Positions 46,424 through 56,618 of a stretch of DNA of 64,000 bases are shown one piece after another. The stretch comes from Rutidosis leptorrhynchoides. Taxonomy: Eukaryota > Streptophyta > Magnoliopsida > Asterales > Asteraceae. The first letter of the stretch is position 1. Each line of letters starts with the position of its first letter. The notes beneath the pieces were generated by a model that worked only from the letters and a program-made list of their open reading frames with translations, made no database searches and had not been told where the DNA came from. Location: positions 367,063,001 to 367,127,000 of the forward strand of contig NC_092340.1 of assembly GCF_046630445.1 (NCBI RefSeq), written 5' to 3'. The translations under genes and the position numbers were made by a program.

Positions 46424-47031
46424 GATAAAATAACAGTGCAAAATTAATTGATTTTTTTTCAAACAATTATTCTTTTGAGTTTAAGAGCTCGTGGTGCTGG
46501 TTTTAAAGCCCGTGTGCTGCACGGTGTGTAAAATAATCGTGCAAAATTAATTACTTTTTTAAAACAATTATTATGTTGAGTTTAAGAGCATGTGGTGTTA
46601 ACAAATTTAAAAAGTGGTTTTGGGTGGTGTTAGTCACTTAATGGCTACAATTTTTTTATTTCTCTTCATTAATATATTTTTTATTATTTATATTTGTATA
46701 TAAATTATATACTACGTAATATTGTGACAAAATATGAGTTTATTGAAATTTTTCATGGAACATGTCACATGAAAACAGGTTAGCAAAGTCTAAATTAAAT
46801 TATAATAAATATATTCAATTAGAGATTCAACAAAACTTACTTTGATTTAGGACCCGATTGTAATAAACCTCAACTTCACACCCTTTATTAATTCTAAAAG
46901 CACATGATTTTACATTTTCCTTTTACACTCTTCTTACACATTCTGAGTTATCTTATCATCTAAGCTCTTCTTCAACAATTCTTGCCACTAACTACACTAC
47001 AAACCTCTTAAAGAGAGTGAGCTTACAGTAA
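46424..47031. other. Intergenic, motif repeat then AT-rich
   Basis: Holds the third GCCCGTGTGCTGCACGG motif (about 46499-46520) and AT-rich DNA. Near 47015-47031 a GAGCTTACAG sequence could be a splice acceptor for the following reading frame, which has no start codon of its own. Confidence 0.4.
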
Positions 47032-48226
47032 CCTAATACCTATATATCCTCTCAATTTCCCTACCCTTCACCTCCCCTACCTCCACCACCACCACCACTT
47101 CCACCTCCACCTCCTCCTTCCTACCACTTCCATCATCCACCTCCGTCAATTACTCCCCTTCCTACCGTTCACCTAAACACTTTCACTAAAATTACCACCA
47201 TCTTCGTCAGCGGTCTGGCCCCACACATCAATCCTTCAATTTTGTCCAAATCTTTCCGAAAATTTGGTCACATTCAACTGGTTTCATGGAGAAGGGATCG
47301 TAACTATGCCTTCATCAAATTCTCCCAACGTTCACAGGCCGAAGACGCAGAATATGGTATGAATGGTCACACCCTTCACGGCAAACGCATATTCGTGGGT
47401 TTCGCTAAAACAGAGATGAGGCTTTCGAACGAAATTTCTTGTTCATGTAAGTTCGTCAATCGTTATAGACAATATCAGGTTGGTATTTTTGAACCTGATG
47501 AAGATGTTATCAAGACCTTGGGAAGGTCAGTTATGTTGATTGATCGGAAGCTAATATGCAAAGATAAGGTTTTTCGTTGGTTGAAGAATAGAAATATTCT
47601 TATTACTTCGATTACCCTTTGGGGCGTTTACGGGTGTGTGGTTCACTCTCAAGATTAAGAAGGTTTCTCACAAGCTATGCAAGGTCCCGCCTTGGGTGAC
47701 GATGAATTCTTAGCGGTATAATCAATGGAAGATAGGAAGGGAACCTTTTCTAAATTCACTTGGCTAAAAATTCAGGGTTTATAATATGAGTGTGGTATGG
47801 TTGATAATGTTATAGCTATTGCAAACAAGTATGGCTCCATGATGTGTGTCGATAAAGCGACGCATCGTAAATCACAAGCATGTTTCTCTTATGTCTTTAT
47901 GGAGTGCTCCGATCCAGGCGAAATCCATGAATACCAATTCACTAAATTCAAAGGCTCAAAAAACTACAGAGTTTGGGTTGAGGAAGATAATCCACATTCA
48001 GTCAATGATTCATTATTTTCATACCTAGATGTAGACATTTTTAATTCTAAGGTGTTAATGTTATCGGCGGCCAAGGCCATTTCCGGCAGCTTACCGGTTG
48101 TGAATGATCATGTTGAGTCCGGCGAGTGCTATGTACCGGATATTGACTTTTCAAATTTTGAATCTACTCCCATCGATGCAAGTGAAAAAGGTGGGAAGAA
48201 AGTAGATTATCTACCAACTTCCATTA
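47032..48226 (+). pseudogene. RRM-containing protein pseudogene (LINE ORF1-like / DUF4283-like architecture)
   Basis: A single frame runs from 47032 to 48226 with only three stops (TAA at 47656, 47719 and 47782). It begins with a Pro/His-rich stretch and an RRM (IFVSGL as RNP2, RNYAFIKF as RNP1), followed by TLGRSVM...DKVFRWLKNR and FTWLKIQGL...NVIAIANKYGS. That order resembles the N-terminal part of plant RRM proteins associated with LINE polyproteins (recalled). No endonuclease or RT follows. There is no start codon upstream of the RRM. The frame is cut at TCC-ATT-A by a MITE (48227) and appears to resume at 50582. Confidence 0.6.
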
Positions 48227-48593
48227 GAACATTCGTAGTAGCGGTGAGGGGCGTGGGTTGGTGGAGTGGGTTGCCTTTTGCACTTTTTTGATGAGTATGA
48301 TGAGTGAATTTTTTGTGTGGAGTAGTGGTGGTGTGGATTTTTAGTGTGGGTGTGTAGTGTTGTGATGATGTGTTAAAGTATAATTGGTAAAGTGATAAAA
48401 AAAGTTTTAAAATAATATTTTAAAAATAATATAAAATCAATAAAAACACACCCACTCACGTTGCTTTCTCCGTTGGAATCCAAGGAATGCCCCATAAACT
48501 GCCCCATCCAACGCCTTGATACGTCTAAGTGGGGCGTGGGTTTGCTGCCAACTAGGAACCCATGGGCGTGGCATCCCTCAGATACAAGTTGTC
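48227..48593. mobile_element. Harbinger-like MITE, 367 bp
   Basis: TTA on the left (48224-48226) and TTA on the right (48594-48596). Termini GAACATTCGTAG and the inverse GACAACTTGTAT are only weakly matched. The interior is G/T-rich on the left (GGGGCGTGGG) and C-rich on the right (ATGCCCCATAAACTGCCCC), a pattern also seen at the ends of the two Harbinger elements here. The TSD fits the PIF/Harbinger preference for TWA. Confidence 0.5.
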
Positions 48594-48821
48594 TTAAGAC
48601 CGAATTTAACGCTTTCGTGTTAGCAAGTGTGCTGGCCAACACGCCGACAAACACGCCGTAGCGTGGCGTGTTGGTCCAGAAAATGGGACGCGTGCATCAG
48701 GCCAACACGAGACTTCATGGTACGTGTTGAAGAAATTTGGCGACGTGGAGGGTTGACAACCACCAAAAAATAACAGATATATACATATATTATATATTAA
48801 TTAATTAAAAAATTTTAATTT

Positions 48822-48833
<12 letters not shown>

Positions 48834-48892
<59 letters not shown>
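48834..48892. repeat. (CT)n-(TA)n microsatellite
   Basis: TCTCTCTCTC followed by about 26 TA and ACACACA, in the 5' leader of the Harbinger transposase pseudogene. Confidence 0.9.
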
Positions 48893-48899
<7 letters not shown>

Positions 48900-48975
48900 A
48901 TATACAAACACAATTTCAAACACACTCTCATTCACTTTAATTCCAATTTCAATTTCTTACTATCATTTAATCAAA

Positions 48976-50268
48976 ATGGATGCCTATTTAAAGATCGTCG
49001 ACGATGATTCTTCGAACGATGAAATGTTATTAAGTGTTATGCGTTCGTACGCCGAAGAGCTAGACCGAGAAGCTGGTGAGGGCTCAAGTCAGCGACCTCC
49101 ACGAGCCCGAATCTATATCCCTAGGGATCGCGAAGGTGCGGCTGTACGTCTACACAGAGACTATTTTGCTGAACAACCTACGTTTCCCGATTACAAATTT
49201 AAAAGAGATGAGTCCGCAATTATTCGAGCGTATCGTAGCAGGTATACGCGACTGCACTATTAATCCTTTACCCGCACACTTTGCATATTTTACGCACGCA
49301 TACCACGCCGTTGGTCGTCAAAGTTTTAATATCAAAAGTGCACATCTGCATTACGCCAGTTGGCGTACGGTACGGGGGTGATATGTGAGTCGAATATTTG
49401 CATATGAGTGAGCTAACCTCATTAAACTATTTAGACAACTTTTGTTTGTGTGTTATTGATTTGTACCAACAAGAATATCTACGTAAACCAACTGCACGTG
49501 ATATTCAACGAATATACGAAAGGCACGAAACAAAGCATGGTTTTAGGGGGATGCTTGGGAGCATCGATTGCATGCATTGGGAATGGAAAAATTGTCCCGT
49601 TGCATGGTAAGGTCAATACACAAGTGGGCATAAAAAAAATCATCTCTTATTCTCGAAGCTGTAGCTTCGTATGATATGTGGATATGGCACGCATATTTTG
49701 GTGTTGCAGGTTCCAACAATGACAATAATGTGTTAAACCATTCCCCGTTGTTTGATTCTCTTAAGAACGGTTCCGCTCCACCTTCACCATTTGCAGTAAA
49801 TGGTCATGACTACACACATGTTATTATCTCGCGGACGGTATTTATCCGGATTGGGCTACACTTATCAAAGCATACCAATCCCCAACCGACGAGCCATCAA
49901 CAAAGTTTACACGTTTTCAAGAAAGTGCACGAAAAGATGTCGAGCAAACATTTGGTGCCCTTCAAGGAAGATTCAATATATTACGTGTGCCTGGACAAGC
50001 TTGGAGAGCTAAAAAATTGCACCGCATATTATATTGTTATGTTCTATTGTACAATATGATCTAAGAGGATAATGGTTTTGCTATAACGTCACTCGATGAA
50101 GAGTATCTAAATGAGCCAGAAAACCGACCCGTTTTTGTTAGGAATCGAAATACTACTCGAGCTGCACGAGAAAAGGAAATTCGCGACAAAGATGTGCATA
50201 ATGCACTTCGTGCGGACTTAACCGCGCATATTTGGAGTCTTCCACCAAACTACCGTCGTACCATTTAA
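48976..50268 (+). pseudogene. PIF/Harbinger transposase pseudogene
   Basis: N-terminus MDAYLKIVDDDSSNDE is acidic, then an Arg-rich helix leads to RLHRDYFAEQPTFPDYKFKR, where the frame shifts. It continues in other frames with MSPQLFERIVAGI, EYLRKPTARDIQRIYERHE, GSIDCMHWEWKNCP (first catalytic D present), WHAYFGVAGSNNDNNVLNHS (second D) and KDVEQTFGALQGRF (catalytic E). The frame of DLTAHIWSLPPNYR ends at TAA 50266. At least four frameshifts and a TGA near 50058 inactivate it. The homologue at 51971 shows the intact layout. Confidence 0.85.
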
Positions 50269-50581
50269 GTAATGTTTAGTTATTGTAATGTTTTTTTAAT
50301 TACCGTATTGTAATTTTCTATTTTTAGGATTGTAATCATATTTTTAATATTAATTTTAGTGTGTTTTATTAAATTAATTTGTTATTATAATTTCAAAATA
50401 ATAATATAACTAATTAAACAAAATAAAATTAATACATGAAAAATGAAAAAGAAATAAAAAATACCCCTAACACGCCACTCAGCACGTCACCCATTCCACA
50501 GCAGTCTGGCAGCACGCCCATCAAGCACCCACCCCTACCCAGCAACACGCCAACACGCCCTTCAGGGATAAAGATGGTCTA

Positions 50582-50762
50582 ATGAAGATGAATTTTGTGC
50601 TGACATGTACTCTAGTGTCCTTCAAATTTTTAACAACTTCTGAGATATGCCTAATCCTATTTCAACTAGTATTTCTAAAAGTGTCACTTTGAAACTGATT
50701 TTGCAATAGAGAGTCATACTACGGTCCAATTTGAAACTAAAGTTGGTCCTTTAACCAACTTA
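50582..50762 (+). pseudogene. Continuation of the RRM pseudogene after the Harbinger insertions
   Basis: Joining 48226 to 50582 keeps the frame of the upstream part and reads an acidic segment (EDEFCADMYSSVLQIFNNF) before a TGA. The second Harbinger element begins at 50763 in the same DNA. Assignment is by frame continuity only. Confidence 0.35.
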
Positions 50763-51138
50763 GACTCTTTTTAATGGTGATGGGGGTGATGGGGGTGATG
50801 GAGTTTTTGTAGGGTATAGTGCTGATGTGGCAAAGGTGATGGGGTGATGGAGTTTGTAATGGTAGGCGTGATGGGGGTGTGATGGGGGTTGTTGATCCCA
50901 CATTTTTAATTTATTTTTCATTTTTGTTTGAGTTTTTATAATAATAATTATTATTATTAGTATTATTATTAATATTAGTATTATTTATTATTACTCATTC
51001 GTATTATTAATTATAATAATTATCACAGAGAACATTCATTTTTTAACAGAACTTTTATTAAACATAAACAAACACGGTTACAAGTTTTTTTAAAAACTAA
51101 ACATCCAACACAATTACAACGATAATTAAGTTAAACAT

Positions 51139-51552
51139 TTAGAAATCGTCCGAATCACCAGACGAGTAGAACTTGCCATCCGTGTAGTACTGTGGCCCGC
51201 TTAGTACATAGTCCTCTTCATCAGAGGGATCAATGTACCCCATCTCAACCGGATACTCGATGTACAGCTTGATTGACTCGTTGCGAGTCACAGCTCGACC
51301 CACAAGCATACACCAGTCATCTTCTTTTGTATGAGGAGTGGCTGGAACATTGGGTTCCTTGAAGAACCAGACTTGTGAGAATACAAGAGGTATCTCCTCC
51401 TTTAGGAAATCAAGCAGATTGGACAGTGGATGATTACGGACGTTCAAGCGGTACTCCCTTTGTTCATCATTGACGGTGGTGGAGTAATTCCTGACCTGAG
51501 GGTCGAATTCTCCACCGTAGTTCACTTGGACCAAAATATGAATTTGACTCAT
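51139..51552 (-). CDS. Small unknown protein in Harbinger element 2 (137 aa)
   Basis: ATG at 51552 follows a CTCTATAAATAG TATA box by 68 bases and a C/T/A-rich leader ending TTCAAA. Start MSQIHILVQVNYGGEFDPQ has a YGG(E/K)F pattern like the N-terminal PB1-like segment of MULE proteins (recalled, weak). The middle has VWFFKEPNVP and DDWCMLVGRAVTRNESIKLYIE. The end is acidic (SDEEDYVL...SSGDSDDF). It has no Myb/SANT motif, so it is not the usual PIF ORF1. An upstream extension in the same frame crosses the TATA box and is not coding. It may be a captured gene or a lineage-specific second ORF. Confidence 0.55.
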   Translation of the reverse strand: MSQIHILVQVNYGGEFDPQVRNYSTTVNDEQREYRLNVRNHPLSNLLDFLKEEIPLVFSQVWFFKEPNVPATPHTKEDDWCMLVGRAVTRNESIKLYIEYPVEMGYIDPSDEEDYVLSGPQYYTDGKFYSSGDSDDF

Positions 51553-51619
51553 TTTGAAGTAGTAGAGAAGTAGTAGATAAGTTTTGAAGTAGGTGTGGTT
51601 TGATGAGAAATAATGGCTT

Positions 51620-51631
51620 CTATTTATAGAG
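51620..51631 (-). promoter_or_regulatory. TATA box of the small Harbinger ORF
   Basis: CTCTATAAATAG on the - strand, consensus plant TATA, with a short C/A/T-rich leader before the ATG at 51552. Confidence 0.6.
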
Positions 51632-51717
51632 GTAGAAGGTAGTAGTTGTGTTAATAAACACGTTTGTTGAATACAGCTATTGATATACAACTTTAAATAA
51701 AGCAAATATGATTCAGG

Positions 51718-51816
51718 TCAAAGAATCTCTGTCTTCATCAGCTTTAATTAAAGCATCTCTGATGCATTGCTCTTTAGTCAAGGAATCTCTGTTACATATA
51801 GCTTTAATTAAAGCTG
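51718..51816. repeat. 60 bp duplication with AGCTTTAATTAAAGC palindromes
   Basis: AGCTTTAATTAAAGC occurs at 51740 and 51800, each preceded by AA(G/A)GAATCTCTGT. Two imperfect tandem copies in the spacer between the two Harbinger genes. Confidence 0.7.
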
Positions 51817-51970
51817 CTATGCTATGTCAAATCATCTCAGTTTTCTGAAAGCATCTTTGCTCAGTTATGAATAAAATTAAAGATAACGATTAAAATTTAT
51901 TCAAATTAAAGATAACGATTACATTTTATTCAAATTACTGAAACTAAACACAAATCAAACTGAAATTAAA

Positions 51971-53107
51971 TTAAGCATTTAAAGTTCTAAAGTTTGGTGG
52001 AAGGTCCCAAATGTGTTGAGTGAGATCTTCTCGGAGTTGGTCATGAATGTTTCTATCTCGTATTTCTTGATCTCTTACATCACGACTTGTAGATCGATTC
52101 CTTACAAAGTTAGGATTAGCTTCTCTAGTGTTAAGTAATTCTTCCCCGAGCCATGAAATGTTGAAGCCATTATCCTCAACTATCATGTTGTGCAATAACA
52201 CACAACAATATAATATTCGTCTCAACTTGTTGACACTTTGTGGTCGTCCAGCCATTTGTAGAATATGAAATCTACCCTGAAGAACACCGAATGTTCTCTC
52301 AACATCTTTACATGCACTTTCTTGGAAGCGTTTAAATTTTATACGGGGCTCTTCGGTTGGGGTCGAATACGCCTTGATTAATGTTGCCCAATCTGGATAA
52401 ATGTCATCAGCTAAATAATAACCATTTGTGTATGTATTACCATTTACAGTAAATGGTGCAGTTACATTTTTGATGTCATCAAACAACGAAGATTGATTCA
52501 AAACATTAACATCGTTGTTAGCACCCGCAGCATCAAAGAATGCATGCCAAATCCACGTATCATATGAAGCAACGGCTTCAAGAACAATGGTTGGGTATTT
52601 TTGATGACCACTCGTATATTGCCCTTTCCAAGCAACTGGACAATTCTTCCACTGCCAATGCATGCAGTTGATGCTTCCAAGCATTTTCTTAAAACCATGC
52701 TTTTCTTCATGAGCGCTATACAAACGATCTATATCGCTACTCGTTGGTTTCCTCAAATATTCATCAACATAAAGTTCCAAAATACATCTACAAAACATAT
52801 CACGACATACTATAGATGTACATTCGGACATTTGCAGGTATTCGTCAAACATGTCCGCTGTTGTACCGTACGCCAATTGACGCAACGCAGATGTACACTT
52901 TTGTATCGTTGAAAAACTTTTTCGACCAAGAGCATCAATTTTTGGTTTAAAATATTCAAAATGTCTTGGTAAAGGTTGAACGTCGTAAGCAATTATATCA
53001 TTTGTGATGCGTAAGAATAAATCCTTACTCATTCTAAAACGTCTTTTAAAGTGACAATCGTGATATTTTAGAGATTCATGAAAATAGTGTTCGTGTAACA
53101 TTTCACC
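51971..53107 (-). pseudogene. PIF/Harbinger transposase, N-terminally cut, catalytic D to N
   Basis: Open for 378 codons up to the LTR boundary (the frame continues in GlyGlu before the first Met). It reads HYFHESLKYHDCHFKRRFRMSKDLF, EYLRKPTSSDIDRLYSAHEEKHGF, GSINCMHWQWKNCP, HAFFDAAGANNDVNVLNQS, KDVERTFGVLQGRFHIL, LYCCVLLHNMIVED and a LTQHIWDLPPNF end. The DDE domain is complete, but the first catalytic Asp (GSID in element 1) is Asn (codon 52677-52679, AAC). About 60-80 N-terminal residues are separated by the A insertion. It was a functional-length transposase until recently and is now probably dead. Confidence 0.88.
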
Positions 53108-53299
53108 TGTAGTGACCCGAACTTTTCCATGTTTATATATATTAAATAAAATTTATATTTACATGATTAAGTATTTCCAACATGTTAAGCAATCAAACTT
53201 ATTAAGACTTGATTAATTGAAATAGGTTTCATATAGACAATTGACCACCCAAGTTGACCGGTGATTCACGAACGTTAAAACTTGTAAAAACTATATGAT

Positions 53300-53305
<6 letters not shown>

Positions 53306-53361
<56 letters not shown>
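53306..53361. repeat. (TA)n microsatellite in A LTR
   Basis: About 28 TA units, homologous to those at 63248 and 39689. Confidence 0.9.
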
Positions 53362-53365
<4 letters not shown>

Positions 53366-53719
53366 ACATGATATTATGATAAGTAAACATATCATTAAGT
53401 ATATTAACAATGAGCTACATATGTAAAAACAAGACTACTAACTTAATGATTTCGAAACGAGACATATATGTAACTATTATCGTTGTAACGACATTTAATG
53501 TATATATATCATATTAAGATATATTAATACATCATGATATCATGATAATGTAATAATTTAACATCTCATTTGATATAATAAACAATGGGTTAACAATATT
53601 TAACAAGATCGTTAACCTAAAGGTTTCAAAACAACACTTACATGTAACGACTAACGATGACTTAACGACTCAGTTAAAATGTATATACATGTAGTGGTTT
53701 AATATGTATTCATACACTT

Positions 53720-53953
53720 TTGAAAGACTTAAAGACACTTATCAAAATACTTCTACTTAATAAAAATGCTTACAATTACATCCTCGTTCAGTTTCATCAA
53801 CAATTCTACTCGTATGCACCCGTATTCGTACTCGTACAATACACAGCTTTTAGATGTATATACTATTGGTATATACACTCCAATGATCAGCTCTTAGTAG
53901 CTCATGTGAGTCGCCTAACACATGTGGGAACCATCATTTGGCAACTAGCATGA
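53720..53953 (+). other. LTR-embedded ORF, sense to A, 77 aa
   Basis: MKDLKTLIKILLLNKNAYNY start, aromatic-rich middle, ending HVGTIIWQLA. Open in 16146-16379 and, with an altered middle, in 63657-63887. It lies before the putative TATA at 54025, so it would be in U3. Coding role unlikely but unusual conservation. Confidence 0.25.
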
Positions 53954-54024
53954 AATATCTCATAAAATTACAAAAATATTAGTAATCATTCATGACTTAT
54001 TTACATGTAAATAAAATTACACAT

Positions 54025-54036
54025 CCTTTATATCTA
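54025..54036 (+). promoter_or_regulatory. TATA-like box of A LTR
   Basis: CCTTTATATCTA, followed by A/C-rich AACGACCAAAAACACC, which resembles a transcript leader. The same block occurs in A copy 2. It would place the R start near 54060. Confidence 0.35.
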
Positions 54037-54193
54037 ATCCATATACCAACGACCAAAAACACCTACAAACACTTTAATTCTTCAATTTTCTTCATCTAAT
54101 TGATCTCTCTCAAGTTCTATCTTCAAGTTCTAAGTGTTCTTCATAAATTCTATAAGTTCTAGTTTCATAAAATCAAGAATACTTCCAAGTTTG

Positions 54194-54382
54194 CTAGCTT
54201 ACTTCCAATCTTGTAAAGTGATCATCCAACCTCAAGAAATCTTTCTTATTTACAGTAAGATATCTTTCTAATACAAGGTAATACTCATATTCAAACTTTG
54301 ATTCAATTTCTATAACTATAACAATCTTATTTCGAGTGGAAATCTTACTTGAACTTGTTTTCGTGTCATGATCCTGGTTCAA
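54194..54382 (-). other. LTR-embedded ORF, antisense to A, 62 aa (copy 3)
   Basis: Same frame as 15730-15918 and 38815-39003, with ATTTACAGTAAG and CAAGGTAAT sequences in the sense direction that resemble splice sites. The region may be an LTR intron boundary zone. Confidence 0.3.
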
Positions 54383-56280
54383 GAACTTTCAAGCTATCCA
54401 AGGATCCTTTGAAGCTAGATCTATTTTTTTCATTTCCAGTAGGTTTATACACAAAACCTGAGGTAGTAATGATGTTCATAACATCATTCGATTCATATAT
54501 ATAAAGCTACCTTATTCGAAGGTTTAAACTTGTAATCACTAGAACATAGTTTAGTTAATTCTAAACTTGTTCGCAAACAAAAGTTAATCCTTCTAACTTG
54601 ACTTTTAAAATCAACTAAACACATGTTCTATATCTATATGATATGCTAACTTAATGATTTAAAATCTGAAAACACGAAAAACACCGTAAAACCGGATTTA
54701 CGCCGTCGTAGTAACACCGCAGGCTGTTTTGGGTTAGTTAATTAAAAACTATGATAAACTTTGATTTAAAAGTTGTTCTTATGAGAAAATGATTTTTCTT
54801 ATGAACATGAAACTATATCCAAAAATCATGGTTAAACTCAAAGTGGAAGTATGTTTTTCAAAATGGTCATCAATACGTCGTTCTTTCGACTGAAATGACT
54901 ACCTCTTACAAAAACGACTTGTAACTTATATTTTTGACTATAAACCTATAATTTTTCTGTTTAGATTCATAAAATAGAGTTCAATATGAAACCATAGCAA
55001 TTTGATTCACTAAAAATGGATTTAAAACGAAGAAGTTATGGGTAAAATAAGATTGAATAATTTTTCTTGTTTAGCTACGTGAAAATTGGTAACAAATCTA
55101 TATTAATCATATCCTAGCTAATTTATATTGTATTATACATGTATTCTAATATATTATGTAATCTTGGGATACCATAGACACGTATGCAAATGTTTTGACA
55201 TATCATATCGACCCATGTATATATATTATTTGGAACAACCATAGACACTCTACATGCAGTAATGTTGGAGTTAGCTCTACAGGGTTGAGGTTGATTCCAA
55301 AAATATATATACTTTGAGTTGTGATCTAGCCTGAGACGTGTATACACTGGGTCGTAGATTGATTCAAGATAATATATATCAATTTTTTTCTGTACATCTA
55401 ACTTTGGACAACTAGTTGTAGGTTACTAACGAGGACAGCTGACTTAATAAACTTAAAACATCAAAATTTATTAAAAGTGTTGTAAATATATTTTGAACAT
55501 ACTTTGATATATATGTACATATTTGTTATAGGTTCGTGAATCGACTAGTGGCCAAGTCTTACTTCCCGACGAAGTAAAAATCTGTGAAAGTGAGTTATAG
55601 TCCCACTTTTAAAATCTAATATTTTGGGATGAGAATACATGCAGTTTTATAAATGTTTTACGAAATAGACACAAGTATTATATGGGTGAATGTTCGAAGC
55701 CGAATATGCCCCTTTTGCTTGGTAACCTAAGAATTAGTAAACCGATCTACTAATTGACGCGAATCCTAAAGATAGATCTATTGGGCCTAACGAACCCCAT
55801 TCAAAGTACCGGATGCTTTAGTACTTCGAATTCATTTTTATCATGTCCGAAGGATTTCCCGGAATGATAGGGGATATTCTTATATGCATCTTGTTAATGT
55901 CGGTTACCGGGTGTTCACCATATGAATGAATTTTATCTCTATGTATGAGATGTATATTGAAATATGAAATCTTGTGGTCTATTATTATGATTTGATAATA
56001 TATAGGTTAAACCTATAACTCGCCAACATTTTTGTTGATGTTTTAAGCATGTTTATTCTCAGGTGATTATTAAGAGCTTCCGCTGTTGCATACTAAAATA
56101 AGGACAAGATTTGAAGTCCATGCTTGTATGATATTATGTAAAAACTGCATTCAAGAAACTTGTTTTTGATGTAATATATTCTTATTGTAAACCATTATGT
56201 AATGGTCGTGTGTAAACGGTATACTTTAGATTATCATTATTTGATAATCTACGTAATACTTTTTAAACCTTTATCGATAA

Positions 56281-56286
56281 AATAAA
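56281..56286 (+). terminator. Polyadenylation signal in A LTR
   Basis: AATAAA in GATAAAATAAAGGTT, 120 bases before the LTR end. Present in the other A LTRs (for example near 820 and 12436). Confidence 0.5.
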
Positions 56287-56408
56287 GGTTAGGGTTGTTT
56301 TAAAAATAAATGCAGTCTTTGAAAAACGTCTCATATAGAGGTCAAAATCTCGCGATGAAATCAATTAATATGGAACGTTTATAATCAATATGAACGGGAC
56401 ATTTCAGT

Positions 56409-56420
56409 TGGTATCCGAGC
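56409..56420 (+). promoter_or_regulatory. Primer binding site of A copy 3
   Basis: TGGTATCCGAGC, tRNA-iMet complement with the family-specific A-to-C difference at base 8. Confidence 0.88.
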
Positions 56421-56507
56421 GTTGGTCTTAGAGAACCAGAAAATTGCATTAGTGTGTCTTACCGAGTTTGTTAGGATGCATTAGCGAGTCTGGACTTCGA
56501 CCGTGTT
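56421..56507 (+). promoter_or_regulatory. Post-PBS leader of A copy 3
   Basis: GTTGGTCTTAGAGAACCAG, GCATTAGTGTGTCTTACCGA, GGATGCATTAGCGAGTCTGG and ACTTCGACCGTGT follow the PBS. The two CATTAG blocks are partial repeats. Shared with A copy 2 and family C, so probably a cis-acting genomic RNA signal. Confidence 0.5.
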
Positions 56508-56618
56508 TTTCTTCAAAAGCGATTGCTTAACATTTTTTTTGTTGGAAACTATATATTATTAACATGTAAATATTATGTGATATATTAATCTCTTAACGTA
56601 TTTGATATTGTGTGATAG

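Larger units (their letters stand above)
48598..50579 (+). mobile_element. PIF/Harbinger element 1 (decayed)
   Basis: Flanked by TAA (48595-48597 and 50580-50582). Imperfect TIRs are GACCGAATTTAACGC and the inverse GACCATCTTTATCCC. It encloses a PIF-type transposase pseudogene and CACGCC/GGCGTG-rich subterminal sequence on both sides. It lies exactly in the right TTA duplication of the MITE, so it arrived after it. Confidence 0.75.
50763..53107 (-). mobile_element. PIF/Harbinger element 2, cut by A copy 3
   Basis: Left end after TTA (50760-50762): GACTCTTTTTAATGG, similar to the TIRs of element 1, then GGTGATGGGGGTGATGGG-type G-rich subterminal DNA. It contains two - strand genes, a small ORF (51139-51552) and the transposase (51971-53107). 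The right part, including the transposase N-terminus and the right TIR, is separated by the LTR retrotransposon that begins at 53108. Confidence 0.75.
53108..56406 (+). repeat. 5' LTR of A copy 3 (complete, 3299 bp)
   Basis: TGTAGTGACCCGAAC to GGGACATTTCA. Reference copy for family A. It has (TA)n at 53306-53361, a TATA-like CCTTTATATCTAATC near 54025 and AATAAA at 56281. Conserved open frames lie at 53720-53953 (+), 54194-54382 (-) and 55123-55347 (-). Confidence 0.95.

Noticed and set aside
48373-48661. Coding frames on both strands in the MITE
   Set aside because: No homology, and they cross the MITE/Harbinger boundary.
53720-53953. Host gene for the 77-codon frame
   Set aside because: Occurs in several LTRs, with no domain and before the likely transcription start. 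Kept only as a low-confidence LTR ORF.
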